64,000 nucleotides of DNA, taken from Isoetes taiwanensis. Taxonomy: Eukaryota; Streptophyta; Lycopodiopsida; Isoetales; Isoetaceae. Both the position numbers and the translations under genes were made by a program. The stretch covers positions 16,600,089 through 16,664,088 of the forward strand of contig JAJEKV010000005.1 of NCBI GenBank assembly GCA_021234155.1. Direction: 5' to 3'. A model generated the notes under the pieces. That model was not told the origin of the DNA. It was given only the letters and a program-made list of their open reading frames with translations, and made no database searches. Below are positions 1-12,922 of this stretch, one piece after another. Position 1 is the first letter of the stretch. Each line of letters opens with the position of its first letter.

Positions 1-2150
1 TCGATAGAGTAATTAACGAGATAGATGCTACAAGTTTCTCAATAGAGGACACACAAAAATGAATAGCAACATATGATATAAAGCATGCCACATTTCAAAA
101 TCATATAATTGGTGTCAGATGCGTCTGTTGTTTAAGTTATGTAAAATATGACAGGTGCAGTTAGTGTTGTTTTTGTTGGATGTAGTAGTTCACATTGTGC
201 TTAAGGCTCAGAACCTTCTGTTGCACCTCTACTAGTTTTTTTATTTTCATAGTTTTGATTCAAAAAAACTTAAACGGATAGCAAAGTACACAAAAGAAAA
301 TTGATAATGGTTGTCTTTTCATTTATGCATCAAAATTATGGATGGCCTTTCGATAGCTTGTAAAATTTTGTTCGTATATGCACCTTCACCGCATTTCTAG
401 ACCTTCGTAATTGTATACCTCTAGGATTTTTCAGAAGGAACACAAAGACTTCATCTTGTTGCAATTACTATTTTGCTTGGTGGCGTAAAGCATTACCAAA
501 AAGGTTTCAAAAGCTTGTAAGTGTTGGATTCAAAAGGCTTGCAAATGTTGGAATGTGATCGTGGAATCATTTAATTGCAATTCCAAGGGCTCATTTACTA
601 TACAAGCATCCACTAATCCCATATAAACGTGCACATCCTATTGGGAAGATTCAAGTGGAAAAAAAACTTGTACATTATCCATATACAAAATCCAGAGCCC
701 TTTGGTTTGGAAGGTATAGCTAGAAGCTCTAGTTTTTGTGAAAAAACCACAAAGGTAGCCCTTCTTATATTCTTTTTTTTATGCCTAATTTCTTAAAGCA
801 AGATGGAATTTATAAGTATCTTCCAGATCTTATTGAAACATGAAAGCATGCCTACTAGTCTACTTTTAAAACAGATTCAAACTTGCCAACAAAAAACTAT
901 AAATACCTTGGTAAAAACATTTAAAGATGTTTAGATACTGAAATCTTTGTCTATATATTTAGGCAACACTTAAAATGATGCCCAAGATTACATTTAGATA
1001 TCTCACTTGGTGGATCAAATCATTCCTCCTCCGATAAGATAAAATATCATGTGTATGCATTCGTTTGGACTAGTCTTGCCCCCACCCTACTAGAAATTTG
1101 GTAGAAATCACAACCATTTGACATCTCTTTCTTCAAGTTATTTTAGCGTGAAAAATTTATTGATAGTTCTATTGACCATTCATTCCAGCCTTATATTGTG
1201 CTCTAGATAACCAACATAAATTACATGTGGTGGTAATCTTACATCTCAAACATTCACCATTTTATCATTTTGCTAGGTATAGTTTAAATTGTTATTCAAC
1301 GGGGTACTATACCCCTATTATTATTCTACGTGTTCATGATTGCAAATTGGATATAATGTAGGATCCTAAATACCTATGCAGTTGTTTTACAAGCTCTATA
1401 CAATAGACCTCAGTTGCCGATGTGGGTTGCTTTTGTTGGATGTAAATATGCACATTGTTTCAAGCCTTGCTTACTAGGCACTCTTCCTTTGGAACATGAA
1501 ACTAATCAAAGGAAGCGTGATTCGAAAAAGTCCTAACAAGGAAAAATGTCAAAAGAAATTTATTTCAATTTCTTTTGTGTGTGAAATCTTGTATATTCAC
1601 TTATCAATTTTATAGATGGCTACGTAAAATGGGAAAACAATGGATGGAGACCGGTTTGACCTTCGTATATGAATTGGAGAACTACATGAAGCTTCTTGGC
1701 AGCCATGCTATTCCTCATATATGTTTTAGACTTGATATCCTTACAAAATATTTTCATGCTTCTTTGTTGGAAAATCTTTTCATTATTCCCCTCGAATGTT
1801 GAAAGAAGACTAGGACTCAAATGTCCAAAATGAAGCGAAGGGCCCGCTACATAAAATGTATTACCTCAACTCACATCCCTGAGAAATTGTGCCGCTTGTA
1901 AATGATTCTAACAACTTTGTATTGTGGAATAGCTATTGTGAAAACTCTGGTTTTTTGGAGAAAGGACCCTGTTTATTTCTTTGTTTAGTATTTATGATTT
2001 CTTAAAAAGTAGATTTACAAAGATGAAATTGAATCGATGCGGAAATCCGGAAAGCATGCCTTCAAGAGGATTTGGAGTTGTTCCTTTGGAGCTTGGGTAT
2101 TCTCCTGACTATTTTAGTTGAATTGATACTAAAATGCATTGAGCTTATTT
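1..2150. repeat. AT-rich intergenic DNA with an old ~1.2 kb direct duplication
   Basis: No ORF here resembles a known protein. The left part (about 165-1100) and the right part (about 1424-2150) share scattered blocks in the same order. One is ttttgttggatgta followed by a cacattgt block near 170-200 and again near 1429-1460. Another is gaaagcatgcct at 842 and again at 2050. The two pairs are offset by roughly 1.2 kb, so this looks like an old tandem duplication with many indels. The 75-codon ORF at 1575 shows no domain and is probably chance. Confidence 0.4.
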
Positions 2151-4900
2151 TAGATATTCCAAACAATTGCAGGTTTGGACTATGATTCTTATGAAAGGGA
2201 ATGGTGTAATTTGGGAACCTGTTTTGTCACATCACATTTATAATGCTGACTGATTTATCTAGTAGTACAAACTAAACAAACAAACAAATATGCTAGTGCA
2301 AACCATACCAATGAGATGGCCATGAGAAGCATCAAAGTGCTTCTAGAAACTGAATCATCAATAAAAAAAATTCATTGGTATAAACATAAGCATTCTCATC
2401 ACCTTTAAATTACCAAACATTTATCTTACACATTACCATTCATTTGGTACTAGAAAACTTGGGCGTATTTCATGTTCATGATGGGAGTTTATTTGATTTT
2501 GTTTTATCAATTCAAAATGCTTGTTCCATCATTCAGAATGCTCCAAAGATGTCATTAATATTGTTGAAAAGAAAAGTTTTCTAATATGGTTAACCGTGGG
2601 CTAATTTTCAGCCAATCCTTTTGGACTTTAAAGAAGATTAATCTTTTGACTTAAAAGAGAAGATTAAGAATATATCTACATTCACTTGAGAGCAACTTGG
2701 TAATCAAGATGTTTATAACATTGACATTGCTTTAGCTATATCTTGTTCCAAACACCATATGTTGTATCATTATCATGCGGGAGCTTCAAGTGTGCACAAA
2801 TGTGTGTAAGATAACATTGCAAATAATATAAGGGGTGTGTACATGCGTGTTTGTGGAGTTTCTTTAAGATTTCATGAAGATTCCTTAAGATTCTTTTAGA
2901 TTTTCTAAGGTTTTATGAAGACCCCATTCCTCTTGATTCTCCAAGATTCTATAAAGGTTTCCCTAGATTCTCAAAGATTTTATGAAGATATCCTAAGATT
3001 CTATAAGGATTCAACTGATCCTCTTAAGATTCATCTGGATTCTCAAAGATTCATATAAGATTCCTTGAGAATTCTTGAGATTCTATGGAGATTCCTCTAG
3101 ATTCTCTTAATACTCCCTAAGATTCTATGAAGATTTCACATGTTCTTTAAGATTCCATAAAGATTCTCGATTTCGATCACGGTGGTTCCAATGAGCAAAT
3201 TACCAGTCCTTGGAAAGCTCTCAATGAGAACGAATCCAAGACATAGATCCCACCTTTGGTCTAAAACAATGTCCCTTTTGGATATGATTCATCGAAAGAA
3301 TTTGTAATTTGAAATAGCATGTAATATAATGCATGCATATATTTATAATTTCACACTTTTTTCTTTGTCTACTATTTTTGAGTAAAATTGTTGATAGAAA
3401 TAAACGAGGTGTCAAATTTCTCAAAGCAAGCAATCTTTAATTGTTTAAAAAATTCTTTGGTTATCTAAATTGTCAAAATATATAGCATTTTTTTCCCAAT
3501 TTTTTATCTTTCAGATCTTACAAAATTTAGAATGACCTTTTTTAGATATTCCAAACAAAACAAAAAGCCCTATTTTTTGTTTGTAAGGATTTGGGACAAT
3601 GTTTTTTCATCATAAGAGGAAGCATCAAAAGATTAATTTATTGTAGTAGGCAAAAGAAAACAAACAAACTAATATGTTTGAAAAAATTTTCAGCCAATAG
3701 ATGGCCATGGTTTTGCATCAAAGTGCTTAAGAATAAACTCATTTTCATTTTGGTTGGGAGTTTGTTCTTGGCAAATCAAGATGTTTAAACATAAGCATTC
3801 ATCATTTAGCTTTTTCTTGTTCCAAACACTTATCTTATTCTTATTTGAACCCATTCTCCATTCATTTGGTACTATGTTTATTATATTTTGCAAATAATAT
3901 ATCTGTGTTTTTCCACCATTTTGTGATTATCTTTTCAAAAGGGTGAAAGATTCATTTAAGATTTTTAATATTGAGGCTAAAGTTTTTATGATGGTTACCC
4001 CATTCCTCTTGGCAATTTGATTCTAACAAGATCTTTGGACTTTCTCAAAGATTTTTTAAGATATCCTAAGATTCTATAAGGATTCATCTACCATCCTCTT
4101 AAGATTCATCTTGGATTATCACAAGATTTTTATAAAACCCACTCCTTGAGAATTGGTTTTGACTATATCTTGTTTCAAGACCATATGGGTTCATTTCATA
4201 CCTTGCTTCAAGTGATTACAACATTCTCTTACTATCTAAGATTCTATGAAGATTGTATTTTCTTTAGTCCAAATCCATAAAGATTTTCCCTTTATTTTTC
4301 GGTTCCAATTCGCCAAACGGCTAGCAAATTACCATTATAGAAAATCTCAATGAGATGAATGAGAAGACATAGATCCCATTCTCTAATGTCCCTTTTATAG
4401 GAGATATGGCACAAGAAAGAAGCTTCGAAAAAGCCATGTAATAAATATAATGCCACCGCACTATATTTATAATTTCACACACGTGTCTACTATTTTTGAG
4501 TAAAATTGTTGATAGAAATAACGAGGTGTCAAATTTCTTGCAAGCAATCTCTTAATTGTTTAATCGTCTGATGCTTATCTAAATTGTCAAAATATATAGC
4601 ATTTTTTCCCATATTTTTTCATATAGGTGGCGATCTTACAACCACTAGAATGACCTTTTTCTTACCCTTTTCAAAACAAAAAAAGCCCTATTTTTTCCTT
4701 AGTAACCTGTGTGTCATTTTTAAGAGGAAGCATCAATTAAGAATATTCTAAAAGCATATTTCTATCACAATTACATATGTTTGGAAAAGGACTTCTTATA
4801 GTTACCGTCTTAAATGGTTGCTCCTAATTCAGATTCAAGGATAGAAACTCATTTTGCATCCGTCGATGAGTTTGTTCAAGGTGGCAAATGAGATCTCGCA
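2151..4900. repeat. Degenerate tandem duplication, about 2.2 copies of a 1.1-1.4 kb unit
   Basis: Three successive segments start with the same landmarks and run in the same order: 2151-3540, 3541-4664 and a partial copy from 4665. Shared blocks include ttagatattccaaaca (2151, 3541), an aagcatcaaagtgctt-like block (2330, 3714), tgatagaaata-acgaggtgtcaaatttct (3392, 4511), and an aaaagccctattttt block followed by agaggaagcatcaa (3565, 4685). Within each unit there is an (A)AGATTCT-rich stretch at 2860-3170 and 3950-4280. That stretch is itself a degenerate array with spacing of about 20 bp. No coding capacity is visible. Confidence 0.7.
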
Positions 4901-5294
4901 ATACGATGACTGTAGTCCAAGTAACTTTCAATTAATTCAGACCTATTCTTATCCTTCTAAAGAATTATCACGACTTTGCAGATGTTTTTTGACATGGCCA
5001 AAGTCTATCTAGGTGCACTCTACAACAGATGCGATAAAGAAGGGGAGAAAGATCATTTAGATTTTCCTGAGGCATAATGTCTGCATAACCCCTAAAAAGA
5101 ATGTTAACACTAGATCTATCTCTGGGACCATTCCTGATCCATGGACCCGAACTGATACACATGACTTCTCCCACTTAAACCCATGTAGCTCACAACAGTT
5201 CAATATGATTTGAGTCTTCACTTATTTCCTAATGACCTCTGAAGATTTCAAGACCAATGGGTTCACTTATACCTTGTGGTGATTACCCAAACTT

Positions 5295-5473
5295 TAGAGA
5301 ATTTGGCAGTTTCTGCACTAGTGCATAACTGCCTTCTTCCGTTTTTCTAGCATAAAGTGACCTAGACCTCGCTAAAATTGGGCGTATTTATCTTTTTATC
5401 ATAGAACACATTAAGTTGATGTTTTCATGGTTTCTTACTATTATCTAACATCAGTGGAAACTGCCAAACTCTA
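5295..5473. mobile_element. Small MITE-like element with inverted ends
   Basis: The left end reads tagagaatttggcagtttc. The right end, read on the opposite strand, gives tagagtttggcagtttcc, so about 18 bp match apart from a 2-bp gap. The element is 179 bp with no coding potential. I see no convincing target-site duplication, so the superfamily is open. Confidence 0.4.
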
Positions 5474-8200
5474 TTTTGGTCAAAAAAACTGTTTGAGGTT
5501 CGAGAATTTCCAATTTCACCTCCACTTGCTTTGACACATTCTGTCCTGTATGATGCTAACATTTACAGTTGAGTTTGATGGCCATTATGGAAGTAAAAAA
5601 AGATAAACCACCAGGGATTACAAGAAGGACATTAAGATGAACAGAGGCCCAGATTTAAAGAGGCCTTAAAAATAGCAAGAAATGCCTTACCATGTATTTA
5701 AAATTCTCTATCTATCCTAACAAATCTAGCAACTAAGGCCCTAGGCAGAGCTGTTATCCAGTAGGTTTTCTTTTGTATAAACTGTTGCAGCACCACCATT
5801 GTGTCCATCAAATATATAAAATATTATGACAGGCAACCCAATATGACCATGTTAACTCTAACTGCAATGCTTCCAGTTGCTTCGAAAGACCATGCTAGCA
5901 AGAATGAAATGAAAGATAAACATGCAATGCATACCCCAAAAGCTCCAAATGTAGACGATCTCCAAGAATTCGTTCATAAGAATTGCAGGATTGAACTGTA
6001 TAGAGCAGAAAATGCAAAATGGCAATGCAAAAGTTTAGATAAGGGAGCAATATTGAGTTGTCACATTCCTAAAGTTCCTTTGTTAAGATAGGGCGAAATA
6101 AATTGTTTTGCCACTAGATTTTTTGGTTTCAAATTGCAGACAATCCATTCAAATGAAAAACTTTCATATCTTCCAGTTTCGTGGATTGTTGTGGTAATGA
6201 CATCTGATTCTGGGCAGGTCGAGATGCAGAAGTGAGCTGGTCTCTCGTGGCAAATGCAAAAAGAACCTAAAAGTATGGTCATGTGCATGCAGGTTGTGCC
6301 TTATCTTATCTTATCAAGACTTGAAAGAAATGTGAAATAAGTTTCTAAAGGCATGCCATGATAGCAGTATATCAAATAAAATTTAAAGCATGGCAAAACA
6401 AATCCAGTTTGTTATGTACAAGAATCATGGTTTTTCTAGAACTAGTATGCTGCCAAGCGAACGCATAAAACAACTGATTACCTGCAGAGTTTTTTCATGG
6501 AGAAAATGTTGGTCATTCATATGGGATGTGCACTCTAGGAGTATCAGAAGCTTTTAGTTGCCTCGTATTGCTGGGAGGGCTATTGATGCTGCAATAGCAG
6601 GTAAAATTTAGAAAAAATATGCCTATACATCCACACAATAAGTTAATTAGGCATTTGTAATGAATGGCCTTGTAATTCCAGCCTATATTTCCTTCCTCCA
6701 TGAATCATCATGTTGCTTGCTCTGTAAAGGTGAAGTATAGCACTTATTTGACCATTTCTTATAACAATTGCTACATGCATACCTTGGGATTCTTTACATG
6801 CCTGAGATTGATTGATGACATCGTTAAACTAGCTGGGCCATCCATCTATATGTCCGCATTCTAAGGAACTAAAGATGGACCCTTATCTTGGCATAAATCA
6901 GAATTACCACTTTCGCGTTTATCTGCATTCGGATTCGGAACATAATGGCTAGGTGGAATCATCATATTCAAGCTTCATTCTTTGAGAAAATCAAGAAGTA
7001 AAGGGAGGAAGGTCAAGGTAGAGAGAAAATAGTCTACTCTTCATCTCCAGCACAGGTCAACGATTTGCTTTGAAGATGTTACAACTTTAAGGACTACCGG
7101 GATAGCCAGGATTTTTTTGCTCCCGATGTTGAATGATGGTCCAAGAAGTCAAAGGAGAATTTCAAGGGAATTTTTGAAACTCCCTGGCCATAGGATTAAA
7201 AAATACAAAATCCAAGCGCAGAAATGGATAGCTTAGAAATTGAGGAAATGTGGCAGGGGAGGTTAGGCAAGCCTATTAGAAAAAAAATGGACATTTCTGA
7301 AAAATTCGGTTTGATCTTTCTAAGAAGGCAAAAATCCAGTTATTTTTTAAGATAAAAATGTGGAAATTAGGGATTTCCTTCTTTAAAGATCGGTCATTCT
7401 TAGAGAATTCCGGCATGACATTCTTTCAGAAGGCAAAATTCCTATAAGGGTCCGGTCACATGATGTCGTCAACAGGGATTTTTCCCTATTGACATTAACG
7501 TTTTTTTTTTTTTCTCGGGGTTACATGATCCTATCGGATTCAGGGTTCCACGTTTCGAAGAAAGAATGGAAGCAAGAAAATTTTGCGCCCCTGTTTGTGA
7601 TCCGGCAGAAGATTGCTACCAAGTGCTATAAAATCATCCACCGTTTCATCTCAAAATCCCTCGCTGATGGCAATGCTTCCAACCGATCACGCAGAGCCCG
7701 GGCCGAATGGATTGCTATCACCGAGGGTTTCTTCCCCGCAAAATTTAGCATGTGACCTCTTCGATTTATATCATTGACGATGCTAACCCCCTCGTTGATG
7801 GCATCATGTGACCTGGACCCTAACTCCACACCTAGAAAGGAATCCAAACGTAAAAATCAATACCGCCGGTTCAAATTTGCATCGCCAACGACAACTCGCC
7901 ATGTGCCACATTGAAGTACGGACGAGGGGACATTTTACTACTCATTCTTGATTCAATCTGACATTCCAGCATTTCCCAGCGTTTTTACCCGACATTCCAA
8001 CCTTTTAATCCAACATTCTGTTGTTTTCTAACCTTGATGTTACTCTCTTTTCACATTGCAAGAACGACACCCCGTCTAAATTCTGTGGCGTGAGCAGTGC
8101 CTCTGCGTGGTCGCGCATTGGCAATGCTTCCACCCCGAAATTTTGTGGGGGGTGTCATTAGTGTATAAGAAGGTGCTACTTTATTTTTTGTTAGGGGTAT
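5474..8200. other. Intergenic DNA, no recognised gene
   Basis: Short ORFs occur on both strands (for example 96 codons at 5801 plus, 88 codons at 7489 plus) but none has a recognisable domain. The 7430-7860 part is less AT-rich than its surroundings and starts with a run of T at about 7500. It may be the remnant of an inserted element, but I see no ends. Confidence 0.5.
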
Positions 8201-8417
8201 CACTTTTTAAACTCTAAATAGTGATACAGACATAGACATACTGACAAAGACAAAATGCAAGAGAAGACATCCTAAATAAGTAGCAAGAGCCATGTGTGGG
8301 AGGCAGGCATTTTATCACAAATTAGCCCTCTTATTCAATTTTATTAGCCAAGAAATGGGCGATTGGCGAAAGACAGCTTTCAACAGGGGTTTCCAAGAAA
8401 CGATCCATTTTTGATGC

Positions 8418-8424
8418 TATAAAA
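8418..8424 (+). promoter_or_regulatory. TATA box of the GASA gene
   Basis: TATAAAA lies 38 nt upstream of the GASA start codon, in the context gctataaaagcaaaaac. The same block is recognisable as gcgataaaagcaaaaac near 9355 in the decayed duplicate, which supports it being part of the original promoter. The implied 5' leader would be very short, roughly 10 nt. Confidence 0.6.
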
Positions 8425-8461
8425 GCAAAAACAGAGCAGAGGGCCGATCAGCGGATCAAGC

Positions 8462-8932
8462 ATGGCGGAGATGAAGGCAATGCTGATTTTGTTTGCAGCT
8501 ATGGGGGCTCTCTTTCTGGTTCTGCAATGCGAGGTGGGTTAAAATCCCTTGTAAATTATTTCTTAAATCTGCAGATTATTTCTTAAGTTTGAAAGCCAAA
8601 AGATTAAGGCATTGCATTTTTTGGCGCAGGCAATGGCTCCTCAGGCAGCGCCTGCTCCGGCTGCGCCACACATCAGTATGTTTTTTTTTTCTTCTGGGAT
8701 TCAGGTTGTGGGAAAGCATAGCTAAGCTAATAAATCCATTTTTTTGTTTGGGTTTAGATTGCAGTATGGCTTGTGGCGAAAGATGTAAGCTCGAGGCGAA
8801 CAATGCCTCCATTACTGCGGAATGTGCTGCGATAAATGCAACTGCGTCCCTCCTGGTCAGTCCGGCAACAAGGAGCTTTGCCCCTGCTATGCAAACTGGA
8901 AAACCACTGGGGGCCGAGACAAGTGTCCCTAA
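8462..8932 (+). pseudogene. GASA/snakin family secreted cysteine-rich peptide gene, three exons, frameshifted
   Basis: GASA/snakin peptides are secreted, 12-cysteine plant peptides linked to gibberellin response and defence. Exon 1 (8462-8533) encodes a 24-residue hydrophobic signal peptide beginning MAEMKAMLILF and ends at a GT donor. Exon 2 (8630-8675) encodes an Ala/Pro-rich linker. Exon 3 (8758-8932) encodes the GASA domain. The first three cysteines (C-x3-C-x3-C) are in the spliced frame at 8760-8786. The other nine, including C-x3-C-x2-CC, then CVPPG, CPCY and a terminal KCP before TAA, lie in a different frame from 8804. Only 17 nt separate cysteines 3 and 4, so 1 nt (or 4 or 7) is missing. 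All 12 cysteines are otherwise present and introns and promoter look intact. It may be a young pseudogene or carry an assembly indel. Confidence 0.8.
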
Positions 8933-9109
8933 ATATTTGTACCATTTCACAAATTTTGTGGTTGCATTTCACACTCAATGGTTATGGAATTCTTAGTCTC
9001 TCCTACTTTAAAATTGTATCTATCTATCTATCTATCTTTACAAATACCGTAAACCATCTTGGTTAATTTCATGTTATTAACCCGTCAATTCATTTTATCA
9101 ATTTTGGTG

Positions 9110-9965
9110 ATGCCATTTGCCATAGCCAATATACTAGAATGCTAATCGGGTAGAACATTTTAAACTCTAAATATTTTTTTTCATGTTCATAGACATCTAC
9201 AAAGACGTAATATATCCATCCTAAATAACCCATGAGCATCTTGATCGTGGTTTTTTATCTTAACACCATAGCCATGCTTATTCAACCTTAGTAGCTCAAA
9301 TTTTGGCAAAGCAGCTTATGTTCGGATCCAATGGCGATCCATTTTCCGAGCGATAAAAGCAAAAACATTAAAAGAGGGCCGAACACCGGTTTCTTATGCC
9401 AAGATGGCGTTAAAGAACAAGTAAAACCACCATAAAACCACTTCAAAACCACATTTTCTTGCTTAAAATAGTTGTTAATGTTATTTTCCTAGAACTGCAG
9501 ATTATTTCTTAAGGCTTGAAACAAAAGATTTCGGGCCTCGCATTTTCTTTGCTATAATGGCATTAATGTTCCAGGTTTCTTATCCATTTTTTTTTGAGCA
9601 TGCATTAATGTTCATGAGACCAAACAAAATCGACCCTTAAAAAATCTATTTTATTCACCCATAGCCATGGGGGTGCAAACAAAGCCCCAAAATCACACAA
9701 AAGATAGGCTGAAGAACGAGGGAAAACCCATAAAACAAACCCGAAAATGACTCCCAACCATGATATTACAAAGGGAACCAGCCCCCGGAAAACCACTGGG
9801 GTATGTGATTCCCTAAATTTTGCAACTTTCTCAACTAATTGTGGTTGCATGAATCACATCCCAAACGGCTTAACCTTATGTAAAGGTCCCAATCCGGTAT
9901 AGGATAAATCTTAAAAATATCATGGTTGGATCGTCATTTCATCTTATCATTTTCGGTGATGCCAT
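9110..9965 (+). pseudogene. Decayed tandem duplicate of the GASA locus, copy 2
   Basis: This segment follows the GASA locus in the same order: ttttaaactctaaata (about 9158), gatccatttt-cgataaaagcaaaaac promoter block (9338-9367), a tgcagattatttcttaag intron block (9497) and an aaaaccactggg coding scrap (9789). The signal peptide and cysteine codons are largely gone. It reads as a whole-gene tandem duplicate that has lost coding function and picked up filler sequence. Confidence 0.6.
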
Positions 9966-10760
9966 TTTGCCATAGCCAATATACCAGAATGCTAATCGGG
10001 TAGAACATTCTTAGCTACCTTATGTTTTTTATTTCTCACCTTAACACATAAAATATATTCTTTCCACACCCATGCTTCTTGATCATGCATTGTAAACTAA
10101 CACCATAGCCATGCTTAACAACCATATCCTCAAGGTATTTTGGGTCTTTGTCATGTTAAAACCAGATCTCAAAAGATTGATTGCAAGAGTGTTACCCACC
10201 ACCCTTTAACACATTAAAAGTGCATAAACACCTAGTTTCTTATGCCAAATGGCTATAAACACCTAGCTTGTTATGAAAACCACCATAAAACCACTACAAA
10301 ACCACTAAGCTCACCGGATAGAAAAGTTGTTAACCATGTAATGATAACCCCTAATGGATCGGATAGTTATGCCCTACACTATAACCCCGGCCTCGGGCCC
10401 TAACTTTGTTATAATAAGGCATAACACCCTGTGTTCGTGGTGTTATCCCTCCACCTTGAGCATGCACTTGTTCATGCACTTGTACGACACGTAAAATCTA
10501 TTCACCCATAGCCATGGACTGCAAACAAAGCCCCAAAATCGTGCTTAAGATAGGTCGGCTTTAAGAAATCGCCATAGTCGTGAGCTCAAAATGACTCTCC
10601 AACCATGATATTACAAGGGTAGCCTAACTGGTATGTGATTCGCTGATTTGCAACTCTCAACTATTGTCAGTCACATGAATCACATCCCAAACGGCTTAAC
10701 CTTATGTAAAGGTCCCAATCCAGTGTAGGACAAATTTTAAAAACTAACAATCAGAAGGGT
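9966..10760 (+). pseudogene. Decayed tandem duplicate of the GASA locus, copy 3
   Basis: The segment repeats the order of copy 2. Landmarks are agaatgctaatcgggtagaaca (9136 and 9989), a caccatagccatgctta block, accaccataaaaccact (9428 and 10265), attcacccatagccatgg (9654 and 10500), and a catcccaaacggcttaac block (about 9857 and 10683). The offset from copy 2 is roughly 0.83-0.86 kb. No GASA cysteine codons can be read, so copies 2 and 3 are closer to each other than to the parental gene. Confidence 0.55.
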
Positions 10761-11050
10761 TCTACGAAAACCAAGATTTTGGCTAGAAAAATACCAAGAA
10801 CTCCACAATTTCTCCTGAAAATCTGCTTCCTTATTTAGAATTCTCAATTTAAACATCCAAAATTTGTCCCACACTTTCTCTTTCCCATAAATGCCCGTAA
10901 ACATGTATGTAAACTAAAGCACGATGCGACCATGTTTAAACGCATGCATATCCATGGTATATTTGGGTCTTTGTCATGTTAAAACCACACCAAAAAGACA
11001 CAAGGTGCGTTTGCGCAATTTTTGAAATTTAGGTTGGTTTTAACATGAAT

Positions 11051-11365
11051 ATGTAGCATAATAACAGGGGGTTTTCTTTGTGTTTTTGTACGCTTTTCAC
11101 TAAGGTTTTCCTATGATTTCGTGATGTATTCAAATGGATGTACTAATGCGTACATTTAGAGTGCACCATTTCTGAGCCATTGATTTTAGCCTTTTTTTTC
11201 CAATGGTCAACAACCAATGGCTCACAACAAAAGCCCTTTTTTTTGCGTGTGGTGCATAATGGTCAACAACCAATGGCTCACAACAAAAGCCCTTTTTTTG
11301 TGCATGTCATGCATAATAGTCAACAACCAATGGCTCACAATAAAAGCCCTCTTTTTGTGGACTTG
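11051..11365 (+). repeat. Dispersed repeat with three tandem 56-57 bp units
   Basis: Units start at 11202, 11258 and 11315. Each contains a tcaacaaccaatggctcaca core followed by aaaagccc and a T run. The surrounding 0.2 kb, including the aataacagggggttttctttg block, is repeated in inverted orientation at 36728-36936, where only one unit is present. The expansion therefore happened in this copy. An 82-codon ORF across it simply translates the repeat. Confidence 0.75.
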
Positions 11366-11767
11366 GAAGGGCGCGCTGGCAACACATTTCTTATCATAAC
11401 TTTTGATCCAGAGCTCTGTTTGAGATGATTTTTATTGCGTTGGAAAGCTCTCTCTGAGATCTTTTTGATGGTGTATGATATGGATATGTTTGGTTAAGTT
11501 ATCTATGTTAAAACAGCAATTTCTCGGCCGGGTTTGGTAGGCTTTCACATCGCCAGCTGATTAATACAGGATTGCGCTATTGGATATTGTTTTATGGCTC
11601 ATTCCGAATGAAGCTTGCAAAAAATTACCATGCATTTTTAGATTTTGAGGCAGTTATTAAGCAAATTCCAAGGCTTCTAGATCCTTGTGCTAACAAGCAG
11701 AAAAGTTTCCCACTTTGGTTTCTCACCACAAGAATCCATGGAGACCAAAGGCTAAATTCCAGTTGAA

Positions 11768-12412
11768 AAATGTTTGTGTATGGGTGTTGCAAACTTTATG
11801 ACTTTCAGAATAATGGAATCAATCCGCTCTATCTTTATGGTAACTTTTACTTGTGTTCTATTTGTTTTATTGTGATGAAATTCAAAAGCTACAGGTGATG
11901 AAAGCCTCAAATGAACTAGTTTTTTTCTAGTTTGAATTCTAAAATTTTTGTCACACCGCGCAGGGGGGGGTTCCTAAAGGCCCCCCCAGGGCCAAAAATT
12001 TTTTGCAACACAAACCATTAACATCCAACATATAAAAATTAAATCCCCCAACATATAACAACCATTGACATTAACAACCAACACATAACTACCATTGACA
12101 TTAATTAACACAACCATTGGGTCCAACACATTTAAATTAAAATCCCCCTTAAACCCGCATATTCACGCGGGGGTGACGTAGGGCAGCGAGAGCCCTCATA
12201 ATTGTATTTTGCACGTACAAAATCAACACCATATAGTATTCCGCTTGAAATCTTATAGTATTTTGCGAATCTTGTTATACAGTATAGCAAATTTTGTACT
12301 TGCACACCCCACAAACGAGGAACTTTACGTACGGTGTAGATTAAGGAATAAGGGGTGAATATGCCTATCCAACAGCTCTCGTTGCCCGGAGTCACCCCCC
12401 GTGTGTCCAATT
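11768..12412 (-). repeat. Composite dispersed repeat, copy 1, with MITE-like core
   Basis: This is the inverted counterpart of 47592-48150 and contains the same core as 34553-34867. The outer part (11768-12143) holds cttgtgttctatttgttttattg and stretches rich in taacaaccaacaca. The core (12144-12412) has the ends cccccttaaac and a ggagtcaccccccgtgt block. Relative to the 34.5 kb copy, the left inverted end here has lost about 15 bp. The 92-codon minus ORF at 12132 is inside the core and has no domain. Confidence 0.7.
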
Positions 12413-12922
12413 TTTATAGTGATCCTGCATCAAATCAACCGCAATGAATAATGTATAAAATAAAGTGATACGAAGACCAATCATCCATATATGAAAAAGA
12501 AAGGGAGCTAGAATTAAAAAACCACTTGGATAGTGCAAGACATTTATCAAAGAAGATCATTGTCGCAAGTTTTGCCATTAAGATTTCATGTTAGCGTAGC
12601 TTCCTTAGAAATTGTTCATATAACACAATTTTAGTGACTAAGAACAAACAGAAGATAAGACTGTATAGTAATTATACACCATGTTTCTCAAGTTCTTCGT
12701 CATAACTTCTTATAAAACAATCTTTCTTAGCGTAGACTTTTGTATCACCAAGCGTGTGACTGCTGGTTGAAGAGAACTCTACGCAATGCAAAACATTTGT
12801 TTTTGCGCCAAGATCCATGATTGGTCACGGAAAGTCCACATGTTTTGGGCTTTAGTATAGCCTGTTTTACTCTATGATTCTGAAGTGTTGGATCTGCCAT
12901 TAACATTAGTGCTTGGGAGAGC

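Noticed and set aside
7489-7755. 88-codon ORF as a gene
   Set aside because: No recognisable domain or splice context, and the start lies in a T run.
8576-8950. 124-codon minus-strand ORF
   Set aside because: It is antisense to the GASA exons and crosses both introns. It has no domain of its own.
11202-11365. CRISPR-like regular repeats
   Set aside because: There are only three units, the spacers are part of the repeat, and the context is a plant nuclear genome. It is a tandem duplication.
12132-12410. 92-codon minus ORF
   Set aside because: It is the translation of the MITE-like core and is not kept open in the other copies.
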